A DNA stretch of 64,000 nt from Pseudomonas sp. B21-015 (GTDB lineage Bacteria > Pseudomonadota > Gammaproteobacteria > Pseudomonadales > Pseudomonadaceae). A program made the translations under genes and the position numbers. Position 1 is the first letter of the stretch. Each line of letters starts with the position of its first letter. Location of the stretch: NCBI RefSeq assembly GCF_024749285.1, contig NZ_CP087196.1, forward strand, positions 4,960,001-5,024,000, read 5' to 3'. A model generated the notes under the pieces. That model made no database searches. It was not told where the DNA came from and was given only the letters and a program-made list of their open reading frames with translations. Shown piece after piece: positions 44,895 to 52,842 of this stretch.

Positions 44895-45380
44895 ATGAAG
44901 CAGCCTCTGTTCGATTTTGACCTCAAACGCGTCTCGCATCAGCACTACATAACAGGGAAAGCCGCCATCAATTTTCCACATCCAGAAAGCACCACGGGTG
45001 GGTGGCATTTCCTTTCGTATTTTAACCGGGACTCCGGGGTGGCTAAGGTCTCATCGGCAGGTATCCATTATCCTGACACCACAGCCTACTTTGGTGACCT
45101 TGGCATCATCGACGTGACCGATGAGCTAGCAAAGCGTGGATGGTCTGTTGATGGCCATCGTCCGTTCATGGCAGATCACTACAGAGCCGCTGCGGACATG
45201 GTCGTGAGATGGGCATTGAGCGAGTCCAACCACTGCAGCGTCGAGATTGATGATTGGTTTCCCTCTCGTGCGGAGAGACAGCGCCTGCTTGAGATTCTAG
45301 ATACAGGAAGGTCACAGCTTTCTAAGGTTGGCCGATGGCAAAAAGTGGAAGCGTGGCTGCGTACGCAAACCTTGAGCTAG
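44895..45380 (+). CDS. Unknown third protein of the XRE-ImmA/PIN operon
   Basis: A 161-residue protein; AGGA nine bases upstream and the ATG at 44895 define the start, since the earlier part of the frame is out of line with a normal protein. It has an aromatic N-terminal half (HPESTTGGWHFLSYFNRDSG and AGIHYPDTTAYFGDLGIIDV) and a helical end. No family is recognised. It follows the PIN gene after 59 bases in the same direction, so it is probably part of the same system as immunity factor, sensor or substrate adaptor. Confidence 0.65.
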   Translation: MKQPLFDFDLKRVSHQHYITGKAAINFPHPESTTGGWHFLSYFNRDSGVAKVSSAGIHYPDTTAYFGDLGIIDVTDELAKRGWSVDGHRPFMADHYRAAADMVVRWALSESNHCSVEIDDWFPSRAERQRLLEILDTGRSQLSKVGRWQKVEAWLRTQTLS

Positions 45381-45507
45381 GGTAGTCGGTAGTCTAGATC
45401 GCAACAGAGCAAGCACCGAGATGGGTTCTGGGCTGGAGTATCCAGCGCACGAGTACCGGGAGCCCACTCATGTCTTTAGCCCGACATCACCCTGGCATTA
45501 CAGGTCG

Positions 45508-45560
45508 TTGACAACACTACATATGGTGAATAAAATGCAAAAATAGCACATCATATGGTG
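45508..45560 (+). promoter_or_regulatory. Strong sigma-70 promoter with two CATATGGTG operator-like words
   Basis: TTGACA (45508-45513) and TAAAAT (45531-45536) are separated by exactly 17 bases. The word CATATGGTG occurs inside the spacer (45520-45528) and again in the early transcribed region (45552-45560), 32 bases apart, or three helical turns. This is how a repressor would bracket a promoter. It drives the ImmA/IrrE gene at 45570. The second word overlaps an ATG at 45555, which is a further reason to place the start at 45570. Confidence 0.7.
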
Positions 45561-45569
45561 TACAAAGCT

Positions 45570-46262
45570 ATGAATCGTGAAAGTATCCAGCAAGCAGTCC
45601 ATCGTCTTCATAAAGAAATTTGGGACAACCAAGAACGCTTATGGCCAAACCGACACCTGACGCCATTTCAGATGCTGGCCCCCGAGGTCGCGGCCCATAT
45701 TTTAGGACTTGATTACCAGCTCCTTCCTAATCTGGGCTCTCCACTCTTCGGGCGAGAGGGAGAGCGCTTCAAGGCTGCTGGTTTAATGAATCGCTCGATT
45801 CGACGCATAGCAGTTTCCACCGAATTCCCAATGAATGTAATCCGGTTCACTGGCGCTCATGAGGTCGGTCACTTTGTGCTTCATGAAGATGAGGTGATGC
45901 ATCGTGATAAGCCTTTGGACGGATCGGCACGAGGACAAAGTCGCCCTCCCAAGGAAAGGGAGGCTGATTACTTTGCGGCGTGTTTTTTGATACCAGCCCG
46001 ACTTCTACTGGATGCTTTTGCTGCCCAATTTCAAATGAAGGGCCCCTTCCCCTTCACCGATACCACCTGTTACCACCTCAACCCTTCAGATCCATGGTCG
46101 CTTCTGAACGCAGAAAGGGATTCGCTTGATCGAGAGATTTCGCTGGCAAGGTGTGCCCGGTTCAACAACCGTAATTTGATTCCACTTTCGGTTCAATTTG
46201 GGGTTTCGGATATTGCGATGGCGATTCGAATCAAGGAGCTTCAGCTAGTACGCTGGCCTTAG
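45570..46262 (+). CDS. ImmA/IrrE-family metallo-endopeptidase (orphan)
   Basis: A 230-residue single-domain protease-like protein. The zinc motif GAHEVGHFVLHEDEVMH is at about residues 95-110 (HExxH), and READYFAACFLIPARLLLD near 135 is the conserved third-ligand helix of ImmA/IrrE. No HTH domain is fused, unlike the protein at 43.1 kb. It has its own strong promoter with operator-like repeats. Start at 45570 rather than 45555 because the upstream ATG lies in the repeat. It is followed by convergent small genes. Confidence 0.82.
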   Translation: MNRESIQQAVHRLHKEIWDNQERLWPNRHLTPFQMLAPEVAAHILGLDYQLLPNLGSPLFGREGERFKAAGLMNRSIRRIAVSTEFPMNVIRFTGAHEVGHFVLHEDEVMHRDKPLDGSARGQSRPPKEREADYFAACFLIPARLLLDAFAAQFQMKGPFPFTDTTCYHLNPSDPWSLLNAERDSLDREISLARCARFNNRNLIPLSVQFGVSDIAMAIRIKELQLVRWP

Positions 46263-46295
46263 CCTCTATCCTCCTTGATGCTCTAGTGCCGATGC

Positions 46296-46508
46296 TCAGT
46301 GGTGCGTCGGCCGAAACAAGTCCCTGGTTGTTGGGTTTTCAACGAAATCGATGGATGTACTGAGTTCGTCTTGCATGTGCTCGAAGACTTTGTCGAGACG
46401 CGGATGAGCTTTCGATTCTCGCAGTGCATTTACCAACTCCAGAAGCTCTCGGCCCTGGGCTAGCGGCATCTGGATATCGCAGTACACCGTGTCATCGTCT
46501 TGTCCCAT
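46296..46508 (-). CDS. Small acidic hypothetical protein
   Basis: A 70-residue acidic protein (MGQDDDTVYCDIQMPLAQGR, then ELLELVNALRESKAHPRLDK), probably all helical with one short strand. It lies 12 bases after the leftward gene at 46521 and is probably cotranscribed with it. No family recognised. Confidence 0.55.
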   Translation of the reverse strand: MGQDDDTVYCDIQMPLAQGRELLELVNALRESKAHPRLDKVFEHMQDELSTSIDFVENPTTRDLFRPTHH

Positions 46509-46520
46509 GCCCGCACCCGC

Positions 46521-46928
46521 TCAGTCCTTTTTAGATTTATTTCTTGCGGCCCTATGCTGCTCCAGGTGTCGCATCTCTGCTTCCCAACTCGCCAGGAATT
46601 TATCCCAGTCTGAGGCGTATAGCCCATCAACCAACCTGGTCGACCCGATGCTTGCCTGGTGGAAACGCTCTCTCCACGGTTGCGGAATAGTTCGCTCCAA
46701 AATGATGTCGACTCCGGAGTTGTGGCGCATCACCGAGACAGAGTTACGAACCTCAGTGAGCTCGAGTAGCCTATCGCTACAGGGGGTATTGTTTCGCTCC
46801 TGGTCGTCGAGATCATCGAGGATGGCAAGGAGGTCGGATGCAGTGGGATCGCCAGGACGGAGGCATGCAAGGGCCCAAAGAGTCCTTCGCCTAGCGCCCT
46901 CAAGCTGACGGAGTTCATCGTGGGTCAT
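46521..46928 (-). CDS. Hypothetical protein
   Basis: A 135-residue protein starting at the ATG at 46928 behind AAGGA; a longer frame up to 47012 is possible and would add HAIAIVQYQINKDAAE. It is helical with an ARRRTLWALACLRPGDPTAS segment and a C-terminal basic tail (HRAARNKSKKD). The pair of small leftward genes converges on the ImmA/IrrE gene. No family recognised. Confidence 0.55.
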   Translation of the reverse strand: MTHDELRQLEGARRRTLWALACLRPGDPTASDLLAILDDLDDQERNNTPCSDRLLELTEVRNSVSVMRHNSGVDIILERTIPQPWRERFHQASIGSTRLVDGLYASDWDKFLASWEAEMRHLEQHRAARNKSKKD

Positions 46929-47233
46929 TTCAGCCGCATCCTTGTTGATTTGATATTGGACAATAGCTATGGCGTGCCGCCTGCGGCGGAAGGCTGGCGA
47001 GAACTGAGCCACGGCTGCGCCGCGTCTCAGCCCGTTGGGCGCTCATCCTGCACGCCTGCGCGCTCCGCTTGCCTGATACTCGCATGGAAAGGAAATACTG
47101 GCGCAGCGAGTCCGAATCCGGGGCAGGTGTAACCGTCCCCTAGGTACAGGATTATTACTTATGGAGCTTACTGAAGCGACTCGATAGCACTGCAGCTTCG
47201 GTAGTTTCCCCACTTATGCCGAGGGGCTAAATG
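46929..47233. other. Intergenic region with a GC-rich repeat word
   Basis: About 300 bases with no supported gene. CCTGCGCGCTCCGCTTGC near 47058-47075 is shared, apart from the first base, with 28530-28547 in the other non-coding stretch, suggesting a dispersed island repeat. The 275-bp direct repeat begins at 47234. Confidence 0.45.
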
Positions 47234-47508
47234 GCCGAGCGACAAGATCCCATCAAATTCTCCTACTGCTACGCTGTCCTTTTTCCATAGAGGAATCGCG
47301 ATGCCAAACTCAGATCTTCTCCCTTCCCCGCTCTTCAAGATCAACGAAAACCAGCAAGCCCTTGAGGCTGCCATCATGGAACTGACGCTTTGGGTCGAGC
47401 AGCGTGGATCGAGCGAGGCTGGTGGCAACGTGCGCGGCGCGCTGGACACGATCAGAAAAAATGAAGAGTTCATCAACATGACGCTCGCTATGTTGATGAC
47501 ACCGGAGT
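47234..47508. repeat. 275-bp direct repeat, copy 1
   Basis: From GCCGAGCGACAAGATCCCAT to the CCGGAGT end of the small gene, this stretch recurs at 59636-59910 with only scattered differences, in the same orientation. It includes a 67-bp untranslated leader and the 69-residue gene. The flanks outside it differ. The 12.1 kb between copies are a mosaic of insertion sequences and cargo. Confidence 0.9.
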
Positions 47509-47510
47509 AA
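47301..47510 (+). CDS. Conserved 69-residue protein, copy 1
   Basis: A small helical protein (FKINENQQALEAAIMELTLW; GNVRGALDTIRKNEEFINMT) with an AGAGGAA ribosome-binding site. A near-identical copy is at 59703-59912; the differences are mostly conservative single residues (D to N, P to L, E to T, A to V, K to T), so both copies appear to be coding and constrained. No domain recognised. Duplicate occurrence on mobile DNA suggests that it travels as a unit with its leader. Confidence 0.75.
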   Translation: MPNSDLLPSPLFKINENQQALEAAIMELTLWVEQRGSSEAGGNVRGALDTIRKNEEFINMTLAMLMTPE

Positions 47511-47719
47511 TTCACCCCATATGTTGAAAGAGGCCTGTTGGGTACGAGGTGCTATTAGACACCGCTCATCAACTGCGGACAAAACGATTCATTATTGAAA
47601 TTATTGGCCAGACATAATTATTGCCCAACCATAATTACCAATTCGATTTGCACACAATGGCGGATACTCGAAAGCTTGGGCTCCACCGCTCTAAGCTCAA
47701 GCCTAGTGCCTAATTAAAC

Positions 47720-48358
47720 TCATCGACGCCCAGCTTGCGCCTGAGAAAAAACGAAAGGCAGTATAATAAAGAACATGACACTCGCAAGGGAAGTCGTATA
47801 AGTTTTATCATAGAACAGCCATACAGACGTTGCCGCTACCGGGATACAAAAAACTAAAAATACAAGCATTGTTATTGCAGTCCAGATTCGCTCCGTCACC
47901 TCCTTAAATGAGTCAACCAGCGGACTAACCAATGAAGTTATAGTTTCTGCGACAAACAGCAAAGGAAAATAAAGCAATGCTGAAATTAGAAAAAATGTAA
48001 ATTGAAGATGGCTTTTTCCGATGGGAATGGCCGGAAGGTACTCTCCGACAAAACGAGCATTATTTAGAAAAACTTCACTATTAGCGAAAAGCGCCTTAAA
48101 CAATGGCGGCGTGGTAATGGAAAGGTAGAGTGCTGCAAAGGTGGCAAAATAGAAAACAAATTTATATGCTGCATACTCAGCTGTCTGGAGATTTTTGGAT
48201 CGACGATCCAAATCAACTGTATCATAAGGGACGTTGCTTTTTCTGGGAGAAGGCGCAGGGATAGGCCGAGCCCCCCTTCTTTTCCATATCCATACAACTC
48301 CCGCATATATGAATGCAGCTATGATATTGAGTATTAGATTCCAGAGATCACTTGCCAT
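47720..48358 (-). CDS. Integral membrane protein of unknown function
   Basis: A 212-residue protein with about five hydrophobic segments (LILNIIAAFIYAGVVW, FVFYFATFAALYLSI, FTFFLISALLYFPLLFV, AITMLVFLVFCIPVAATS, SVMFFIILPFVFSQA) separated by a cytoplasmic basic loop (KRRGARPIPAPSPRKS). Low GC and AT-rich flanks suggest foreign origin. No family recognised; a membrane effector or transport component cannot be told apart from sequence alone. Confidence 0.65.
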   Translation of the reverse strand: MASDLWNLILNIIAAFIYAGVVWIWKRRGARPIPAPSPRKSNVPYDTVDLDRRSKNLQTAEYAAYKFVFYFATFAALYLSITTPPLFKALFANSEVFLNNARFVGEYLPAIPIGKSHLQFTFFLISALLYFPLLFVAETITSLVSPLVDSFKEVTERIWTAITMLVFLVFCIPVAATSVWLFYDKTYTTSLASVMFFIILPFVFSQAQAGRR

Positions 48359-49049
48359 ATAAATACTTTTAACAATAGATAATATTAAGCCTAATCGCCC
48401 AAATTTAGGTTATTGGCCCCGGCCAAAAAAATGCCGCCTTAGACTAAATCATTTTGAAGGCGAAATGCCACCCCTCAGAAAGCACAAAAAATGGGTTAAG
48501 TCCGTGGATGACCTGCTGCGGCCCCAAATTTTTTGGCGGTAGCTTTGTTAGAATGCTGGTAGCACTCGACGAATAAAAATGGTCTAGGCCTTGGGCTTCT
48601 ACTCAAAACAAAACGTTTGGTCAGCAGTAACGCCTCGTCGAAACCGACGTTAAAGCGAGTTTCTCCTCCCCAGTCAAATGACCACGCTACCCTCCCAACC
48701 GCCCAATCAAATCAAATCAAATCAATCAGAGCCTGCGTTTCCACCCTGGCGCCAAGCATCCCCAAGGCATCTTTGAACCCAGCCCACCTGCCGGCGCCCC
48801 CTTTTCATTTGCTTGCTGCATCCAAGTCACCATCGAACAATTCCTGCTCCGCCTCTAGAACTACGAATGCGCATAGTCGATCACCTTCCACGAAGCTCAG
48901 GTGCCCCGCCTAGAACATCGAGTCGTACAGGATTGAGCGGTGGCGTCAGTGTGCAGCAGAGCTCAGCCACTGGGGCAGCTGAGCCCTCTTCGGATCGCAG
49001 TGGATCAAGCCGTTTAACGGTGTGCGTGCTGACCAACGCTCTCTCACGC
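48359..49049. other. AT-rich to GC-rich non-coding stretch
   Basis: About 690 bases without a supported gene. A short tandem (AATCAAATCAAATCAATCA near 48708-48727) is present. Frames of 98 and 219 residues on the plus strand have low-complexity, Ser- and Pro-rich products and no start signals. It may contain decayed mobile-element DNA, but no family was recognised. Confidence 0.45.
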
Positions 49050-49952
49050 CTACAGCTCAACTACTGTTGCTTTCTTCGATTCATCCAGTATCCATTGAGC
49101 AAACGCTCGTATTGGCTCTCTGCTCAGTCCAATAGGCTCGGGGAGGATGAGACTGAAGGTTTTGGAGATTGTTTTCCCATCTGGCCACGGAGCGGCCAAT
49201 CGACCTTGCGCAAGTTCAGTTTCAATGTAGAAACGCGGTACCAAAGCAACGCCAAGGCCGGCCAAAGCAGCCTCGATCAACATTGCATGAAGATCGTAGC
49301 GCGCACCAATTGCAGGATTGGTCAGTGTGATTCCAGTCTCCTGGGCGTAGCATTGCCACGCATCAGGGTTCTGTCGTCTATGCAGACGCGGCAGGATGTC
49401 CAGTGCAGTTGCCGCTTTGACGTCCTTCAGAAGCTCGGGATGGCAAACCGGAACCAGCACCTCATTCAATAGAGGGTGCGTCCGCATTCCTGTCCATGCC
49501 GGATGCTCAAAATGGATTGCAGCATCGACCCCGCTTCCGGCGAGGACGAAGGGTTCCGTACGCTCGGCAAGGTGCACTGAGATGTTCGGATGCTTCTGCC
49601 GAAATTGTGGCAAACGTGGAATGAGCCACCGCATTGCGAAAGTCGGGACGGTGGCGATGTCGAGACTCGCGCCATCGCTCGGCTGTCCCATCAGGTATTG
49701 GCTATCCCGATTCAACCGATCAAGCGACTCCCGAACCTGGGCTGCGTAGCGCTCCCCGTTAGGCAGGAGTCGGACGCGATTTCCGATTCGCTCGAACAGC
49801 GTGACACCGAGGAATGCTTCCAGTCGGCCAATCTGACGACTGATGGCCCCTTCGGTGACAGATAGTTCGTCCGCCGCGCGCGCGAAGCTGCCATGACGGG
49901 CGGCAGCCTCGAATGCCATCAGTGCAGTGTTGCTGGGGATCTTTCGGCGCAT
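49050..49952 (-). CDS. LysR-family regulator, GcvA-like
   Basis: A 300-residue LysR-type regulator from the ATG at 49952 (MRRKIPSNTALMAFEAAARH). The winged HTH FARAADELSVTEGAISRQIG is at about residues 22-41, and the GcvA/AmpR-type hallmark is the ISRQIGRLE helix. The effector domain has DIATVPTFAMRWLIPRL near residue 95. It is divergent from the gene at 50112, its likely target. The upstream 12-residue extension to 49988 is not needed. Confidence 0.88.
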   Translation of the reverse strand: MRRKIPSNTALMAFEAAARHGSFARAADELSVTEGAISRQIGRLEAFLGVTLFERIGNRVRLLPNGERYAAQVRESLDRLNRDSQYLMGQPSDGASLDIATVPTFAMRWLIPRLPQFRQKHPNISVHLAERTEPFVLAGSGVDAAIHFEHPAWTGMRTHPLLNEVLVPVCHPELLKDVKAATALDILPRLHRRQNPDAWQCYAQETGITLTNPAIGARYDLHAMLIEAALAGLGVALVPRFYIETELAQGRLAAPWPDGKTISKTFSLILPEPIGLSREPIRAFAQWILDESKKATVVEL

Positions 49953-50111
49953 GAGTGTTCCTGATTCAGGGCGAGGTACCCAAGCCATCTTGATATTTTA
50001 TCAATGAAGGTTACCAAAAAATCGTTTTATACGCCGCGATACAAGTCATATCGTGACAGGATATCAACAAGCGAAGCCGGGCGCATGAGACTCCCGGCCA
50101 GGAGTAATCTG

Positions 50112-50657
50112 ATGATCTATACAGTCGAATGCACCTTCGCCGATCCAGCCAGCGAAGCAGAGTGGAATCATTTTTACAGCTTGGAAAAACTGCCCGCGCT
50201 CATTTCAGTGAGCGGATTCCATACATCGCAGCGTTTCAAAGCAGTGAGCGCCGGTTGCCCTATTTACCTTGCCGTTCATTCGATCGACAATCTAGACGTT
50301 CTTCAGGGAGATGAATATCGTCAGAAAGGCGGTGGAAACTTCGCGCGCTGGCAACAGCACATCACCGATTGGCATCGCAATCTTTATAGTGGTCTTGACC
50401 GTGCTCCTGCCATCGGTGCAGACGAGTATCTGGTTGTGAGCGCAACCGGCCCCGATCCGCTCATCAGGATGGGCCTCACGCCTTATCAGATTCAAGCAGT
50501 AGCATTGGAGAAGTTTCCGGAGCATCGATGGCTGGCGAAGCTCGATCGTCCCATCGAATCCGGCGTGGAATATTTGCCGGAGGACGTCCACCTCTATGTG
50601 CCGATGACAGAGCAATTGACGAGCAGCGGTGACGCCACATCCGAAGTATCACGGTAG
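50112..50657 (+). CDS. Hypothetical protein, dimeric alpha-beta-barrel-like
   Basis: A 181-residue protein from the ATG at 50112. MIYTVECTFADPASEAEWNH and KLPALISVSGFHTSQRFKAV match the pattern of ferredoxin-like ligand-binding folds (EthD/DUF4286 type): a strand, an E-W-N-x-F/Y segment and a P-x-L-x-x-x-x-G-F. A second similar half follows (ADEYLVVSATGPDPL). It diverges from the LysR gene and precedes a tautomerase fragment, so the original operon probably served small-molecule catabolism. Confidence 0.65.
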   Translation: MIYTVECTFADPASEAEWNHFYSLEKLPALISVSGFHTSQRFKAVSAGCPIYLAVHSIDNLDVLQGDEYRQKGGGNFARWQQHITDWHRNLYSGLDRAPAIGADEYLVVSATGPDPLIRMGLTPYQIQAVALEKFPEHRWLAKLDRPIESGVEYLPEDVHLYVPMTEQLTSSGDATSEVSR

Positions 50658-50664
50658 AGCAGAA

Positions 50665-50766
50665 ATGCCCAATGTCACGATTTTTATCCCTGCGCAAAAG
50701 ATGCCGCCAGATGAAGCGCTTGCGGAACTCACGGCGCACTGCATGTTGGCGCTGATTGAAAACTGA
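50665..50766 (+). pseudogene. Truncated tautomerase-like gene
   Basis: A 33-residue remnant, MPNVTIFIPAQKMPPDEALA and about a dozen more residues, then a stop. A Pro after Met with alternating strand is the start of 4-oxalocrotonate-tautomerase-like proteins, in which Pro1 is catalytic, but these are 60 to over 100 residues long. The gene breaks where a group II intron remnant begins. It follows the dimeric-barrel gene by seven bases, so it was the next gene in that operon. Confidence 0.65.
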
Positions 50767-50932
50767 CCCGCCTCGATCAAAGAAGCGCTCGTGACTGGCA
50801 GTCTCATTTCATCGGCGATGACAACCACTCGGGAAGGATACAGACGGCTGCTACCCGAGGCAGAAGCCGTATGCGGTAGTTCCGCACGTACGGATCTGTG
50901 CGGGGTGGCAGGTAACTGCCATCCCTACCGCG
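50767..50932 (+). mobile_element. 3' end remnant of a bacterial group II intron (domains V-VI)
   Basis: GAAGCCGTATGCGGTAGTTC from 50863 begins a domain V: AGC catalytic triad, GCCGTA paired with TACGGA, and a GCGG-TAGT-CCGC cap. It continues into a domain VI-like hairpin GGGGTGGCAGGTAACTGCCA ending at CTACCGCGA near 50932. Upstream, 50767-50862 may be intron ORF tail. The reverse transcriptase and 5' domains are absent, so this is a decayed fragment. It lies between the truncated tautomerase and an IS21 remnant. Confidence 0.7.
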
Positions 50933-51066
50933 ACCGATGCAGCGACAGCTTGTCACGAAAATACATGCGCCGAATTTTGCCCATCATTTCCATGCTGATC
51001 AGCCGGTGTTCTCCTGCTCAAAAATTGAGCAGAAACAGTTGAACACCTGCGGTCAGTTTTGGGTCA
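50933..51066 (-). mobile_element. IS21-family element end with istA start, remnant
   Basis: On the minus strand TGACCCAAAACTGACCGCAG near 51066 resembles an IS21 end, followed by a leader and the start of istA at 50993 (MEMMGKIRRMYFRDKLSLH). After about 19 residues the coding sequence joins the group II intron remnant. Everything else of istA and istB is lost. A layered deletion or insertion history is implied. Confidence 0.72.
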
Positions 51067-51160
51067 GCGGCAACATACACACTTTCTCTGGCCTTTTAAG
51101 CGGTAAGCTAGACCTTTGCTTACGTACTCTAAGCCCCTTACGCCAACCTGATGATTAAAT

Positions 51161-52021
51161 ATGCTTGACTGGGATAGCCTGCGCTTTTTCTCTGCCTTTG
51201 CTCGTGAAGGATCCCTGGCTGGTGCCGCACGTTCACTAGGAGTGGAGCACGCAACCGTAGCTCGCAGGATCGCGGCCCTCGAAGCATCTCTGAACATGAA
51301 GCTAGTGGATCGCAGAGGCCGTGTTTACCAGCTAACTGAAGACGGGGTCAGGGTAAACGAATATGCCGCGCAGATGGAGATCGCGTCATTTGCGCTTCAG
51401 CGATTCGTTGACCGCGAGGAAAGTCGCATTGAGGGTGAGGTCATCTTGTCTGCACCTCCTGCATACCTCGGGGCTCTGGTAGCTCGGCGACTCGGGGCGT
51501 TACGCGAACGTCATCCCCGGTTGCAACTGAGGCTCGTTGGCGCCAAGTCCATCGCGTCATTGGAGAGGAAAGAAACCGATATTGCCATTACCTTCAGCAG
51601 GCCGGAAGAAAAGAGCGTTGTTGCCAAAAGCCTAGGCTTTTTGCGCTTTTTCCCTTACGCAAGTCAGGATTACATCACTCAACGAAAATCTGACAAGTAT
51701 GAGTTTATAGGCTATGACCGGAGCATGGGCGATTCGATACAGCAACGATGGCTCTTAGATCACCTGGAAGGGAGACCGCTCTCCGTTACCAGCAATGATC
51801 TGCGCATCCAGGCATTAGCCGCCGTAGGGAACGCAGGCATCGTTTTCCTCCCGGATTTTTTAGGGAAAGAATATCGGCTGGCAAGAGTAGATATGGATCA
51901 TAGTCCGCTGGAGCTACCGGTCTGGCTCGCGTTTCATGAAGATCTACGCGGCTCTCTAAAAATCCGAGTAGTTCTCGATTTCCTCATGGAGGGGCTAGGG
52001 TCTGTTGCCGCTCCGCCATAA
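51161..52021 (+). CDS. LysR-family regulator with IS-derived C-terminus
   Basis: A 286-residue LysR-type regulator. HTH: LAGAARSLGVEHATVARRIA at about residues 19-38. The effector domain has GEVILSAPPAYLGALVARRL near residue 90. The last residues (GLGSVAAPP) are encoded by the end of the IS5-family element that begins at 51998, so the native C-terminus has been replaced, though the domain is nearly complete and may still fold. It is close to its former target region, now occupied by the IS. Confidence 0.85.
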   Translation: MLDWDSLRFFSAFAREGSLAGAARSLGVEHATVARRIAALEASLNMKLVDRRGRVYQLTEDGVRVNEYAAQMEIASFALQRFVDREESRIEGEVILSAPPAYLGALVARRLGALRERHPRLQLRLVGAKSIASLERKETDIAITFSRPEEKSVVAKSLGFLRFFPYASQDYITQRKSDKYEFIGYDRSMGDSIQQRWLLDHLEGRPLSVTSNDLRIQALAAVGNAGIVFLPDFLGKEYRLARVDMDHSPLELPVWLAFHEDLRGSLKIRVVLDFLMEGLGSVAAPP

Positions 52022-52834
52022 ACCTTTGATATATAAGAGCAAGCTCGTATTGTTGTAGCTCTTACAAAACACCAATACGAGCTTGCAATGCCCCGATTAC
52101 GCTCAGTGATGAGCACTGGGCGAAGCTGCGGGAAATTCTGCTGCATATGACCATCTACAACAAGCGTGATCTACGGATGACCATCGAAGGCTGCATGCGT
52201 ACGGGATGTCCTTGGCAAGACCCCACCCAAGGCATTCGGGGACTGGAACAAGGTCTATAAGCGCTTCAATACGTGGTCAGCGCCAGGTAAGTGGCTCAAG
52301 GCAATCAAGGTGCTCGTGGTGAACCCGACATTGAATAGGTTTTCATCGCTACGCCAAGGCTCACTAGCACAGTGCAGGTGCGGCCAGTGGCAGCGTCGAG
52401 GCGATAGGCAAAAGTCGAGCAGGTAATAACAGCAAGAGTCACCTGGCGGTGGACGCTCATGGTCTGCCCATCGAGTTTGACATCACCGGAGGGCAGATCA
52501 ACGATTGCAGCCAAGCTCCCAGCCTGATTGCCAAGCTCCCGGCGGCAGAAACAATCGTGCAGATAAGGGGTACGACAGCGAAAAAGTCCGGGAGCAGATA
52601 GAGCAGCGAGGTGCCGAGGTGGTGATTCCGAGAAAGCGTAATTCGGTGAAAGGCAACGCGAATCTGGATCGAGGTCTTTACTGCAACCGGCACTTGGTGG
52701 AAAACGCCTTCGCCCGACTGAGGCACTACCGGGCGCTGGCATCGCGGTTCGACAAACTCAAGAGAAATTACGGGAGTGTGGTCGCGATGGCCTGCGCCTT
52801 TCTTTGGTTACCTATGTGAAATGGCAACAGACCC
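51998..52834 (+). mobile_element. IS5-family (IS427-type) element, degenerate
   Basis: GGGTCTGTTGCC at 51998 and its inverse GGCAACAGACCC ending at 52834 are the terminal inverted repeats, flanked on both sides by CTAG (51995-51998 and 52834-52837), the palindromic target typical of this group. The 837-bp length fits a single-transposase IS427-type element. The transposase is broken by frameshifts, so it cannot move by itself. Confidence 0.85.
52088..52819 (+). pseudogene. IS5-family transposase, frameshifted
   Basis: Pieces in different frames match an IS427-type transposase in order: SDEHWAKLREILLHMTIYNK, KRDLRMTIEG, DAHGLPIEFDITGGQINDCS, then DKGYDSEKVREQIEQRG, the E-containing end of the DDE core, and RHLVENAFARLRHYRALASR to FLWLPM. 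Frameshifts near 52105, 52200-52330 and 52555 break it. The C-terminal third is one open frame of 104 residues, 52505-52819. Confidence 0.8.
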
Positions 52835-52842
52835 TAGTGAGA

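Noticed and set aside
47641..47690. CGAAAGCTTGGGCTCC as a possible second tRNA-Gly attachment copy
   Set aside because: Only part of the anticodon arm is vaguely similar; the T-arm and acceptor sequence are missing, so it is not a credible att site.
48813..49472. A 219-residue plus-strand frame overlapping the LysR gene
   Set aside because: Ser- and Arg-rich product, half of it opposite a clear LysR gene; no start signal.
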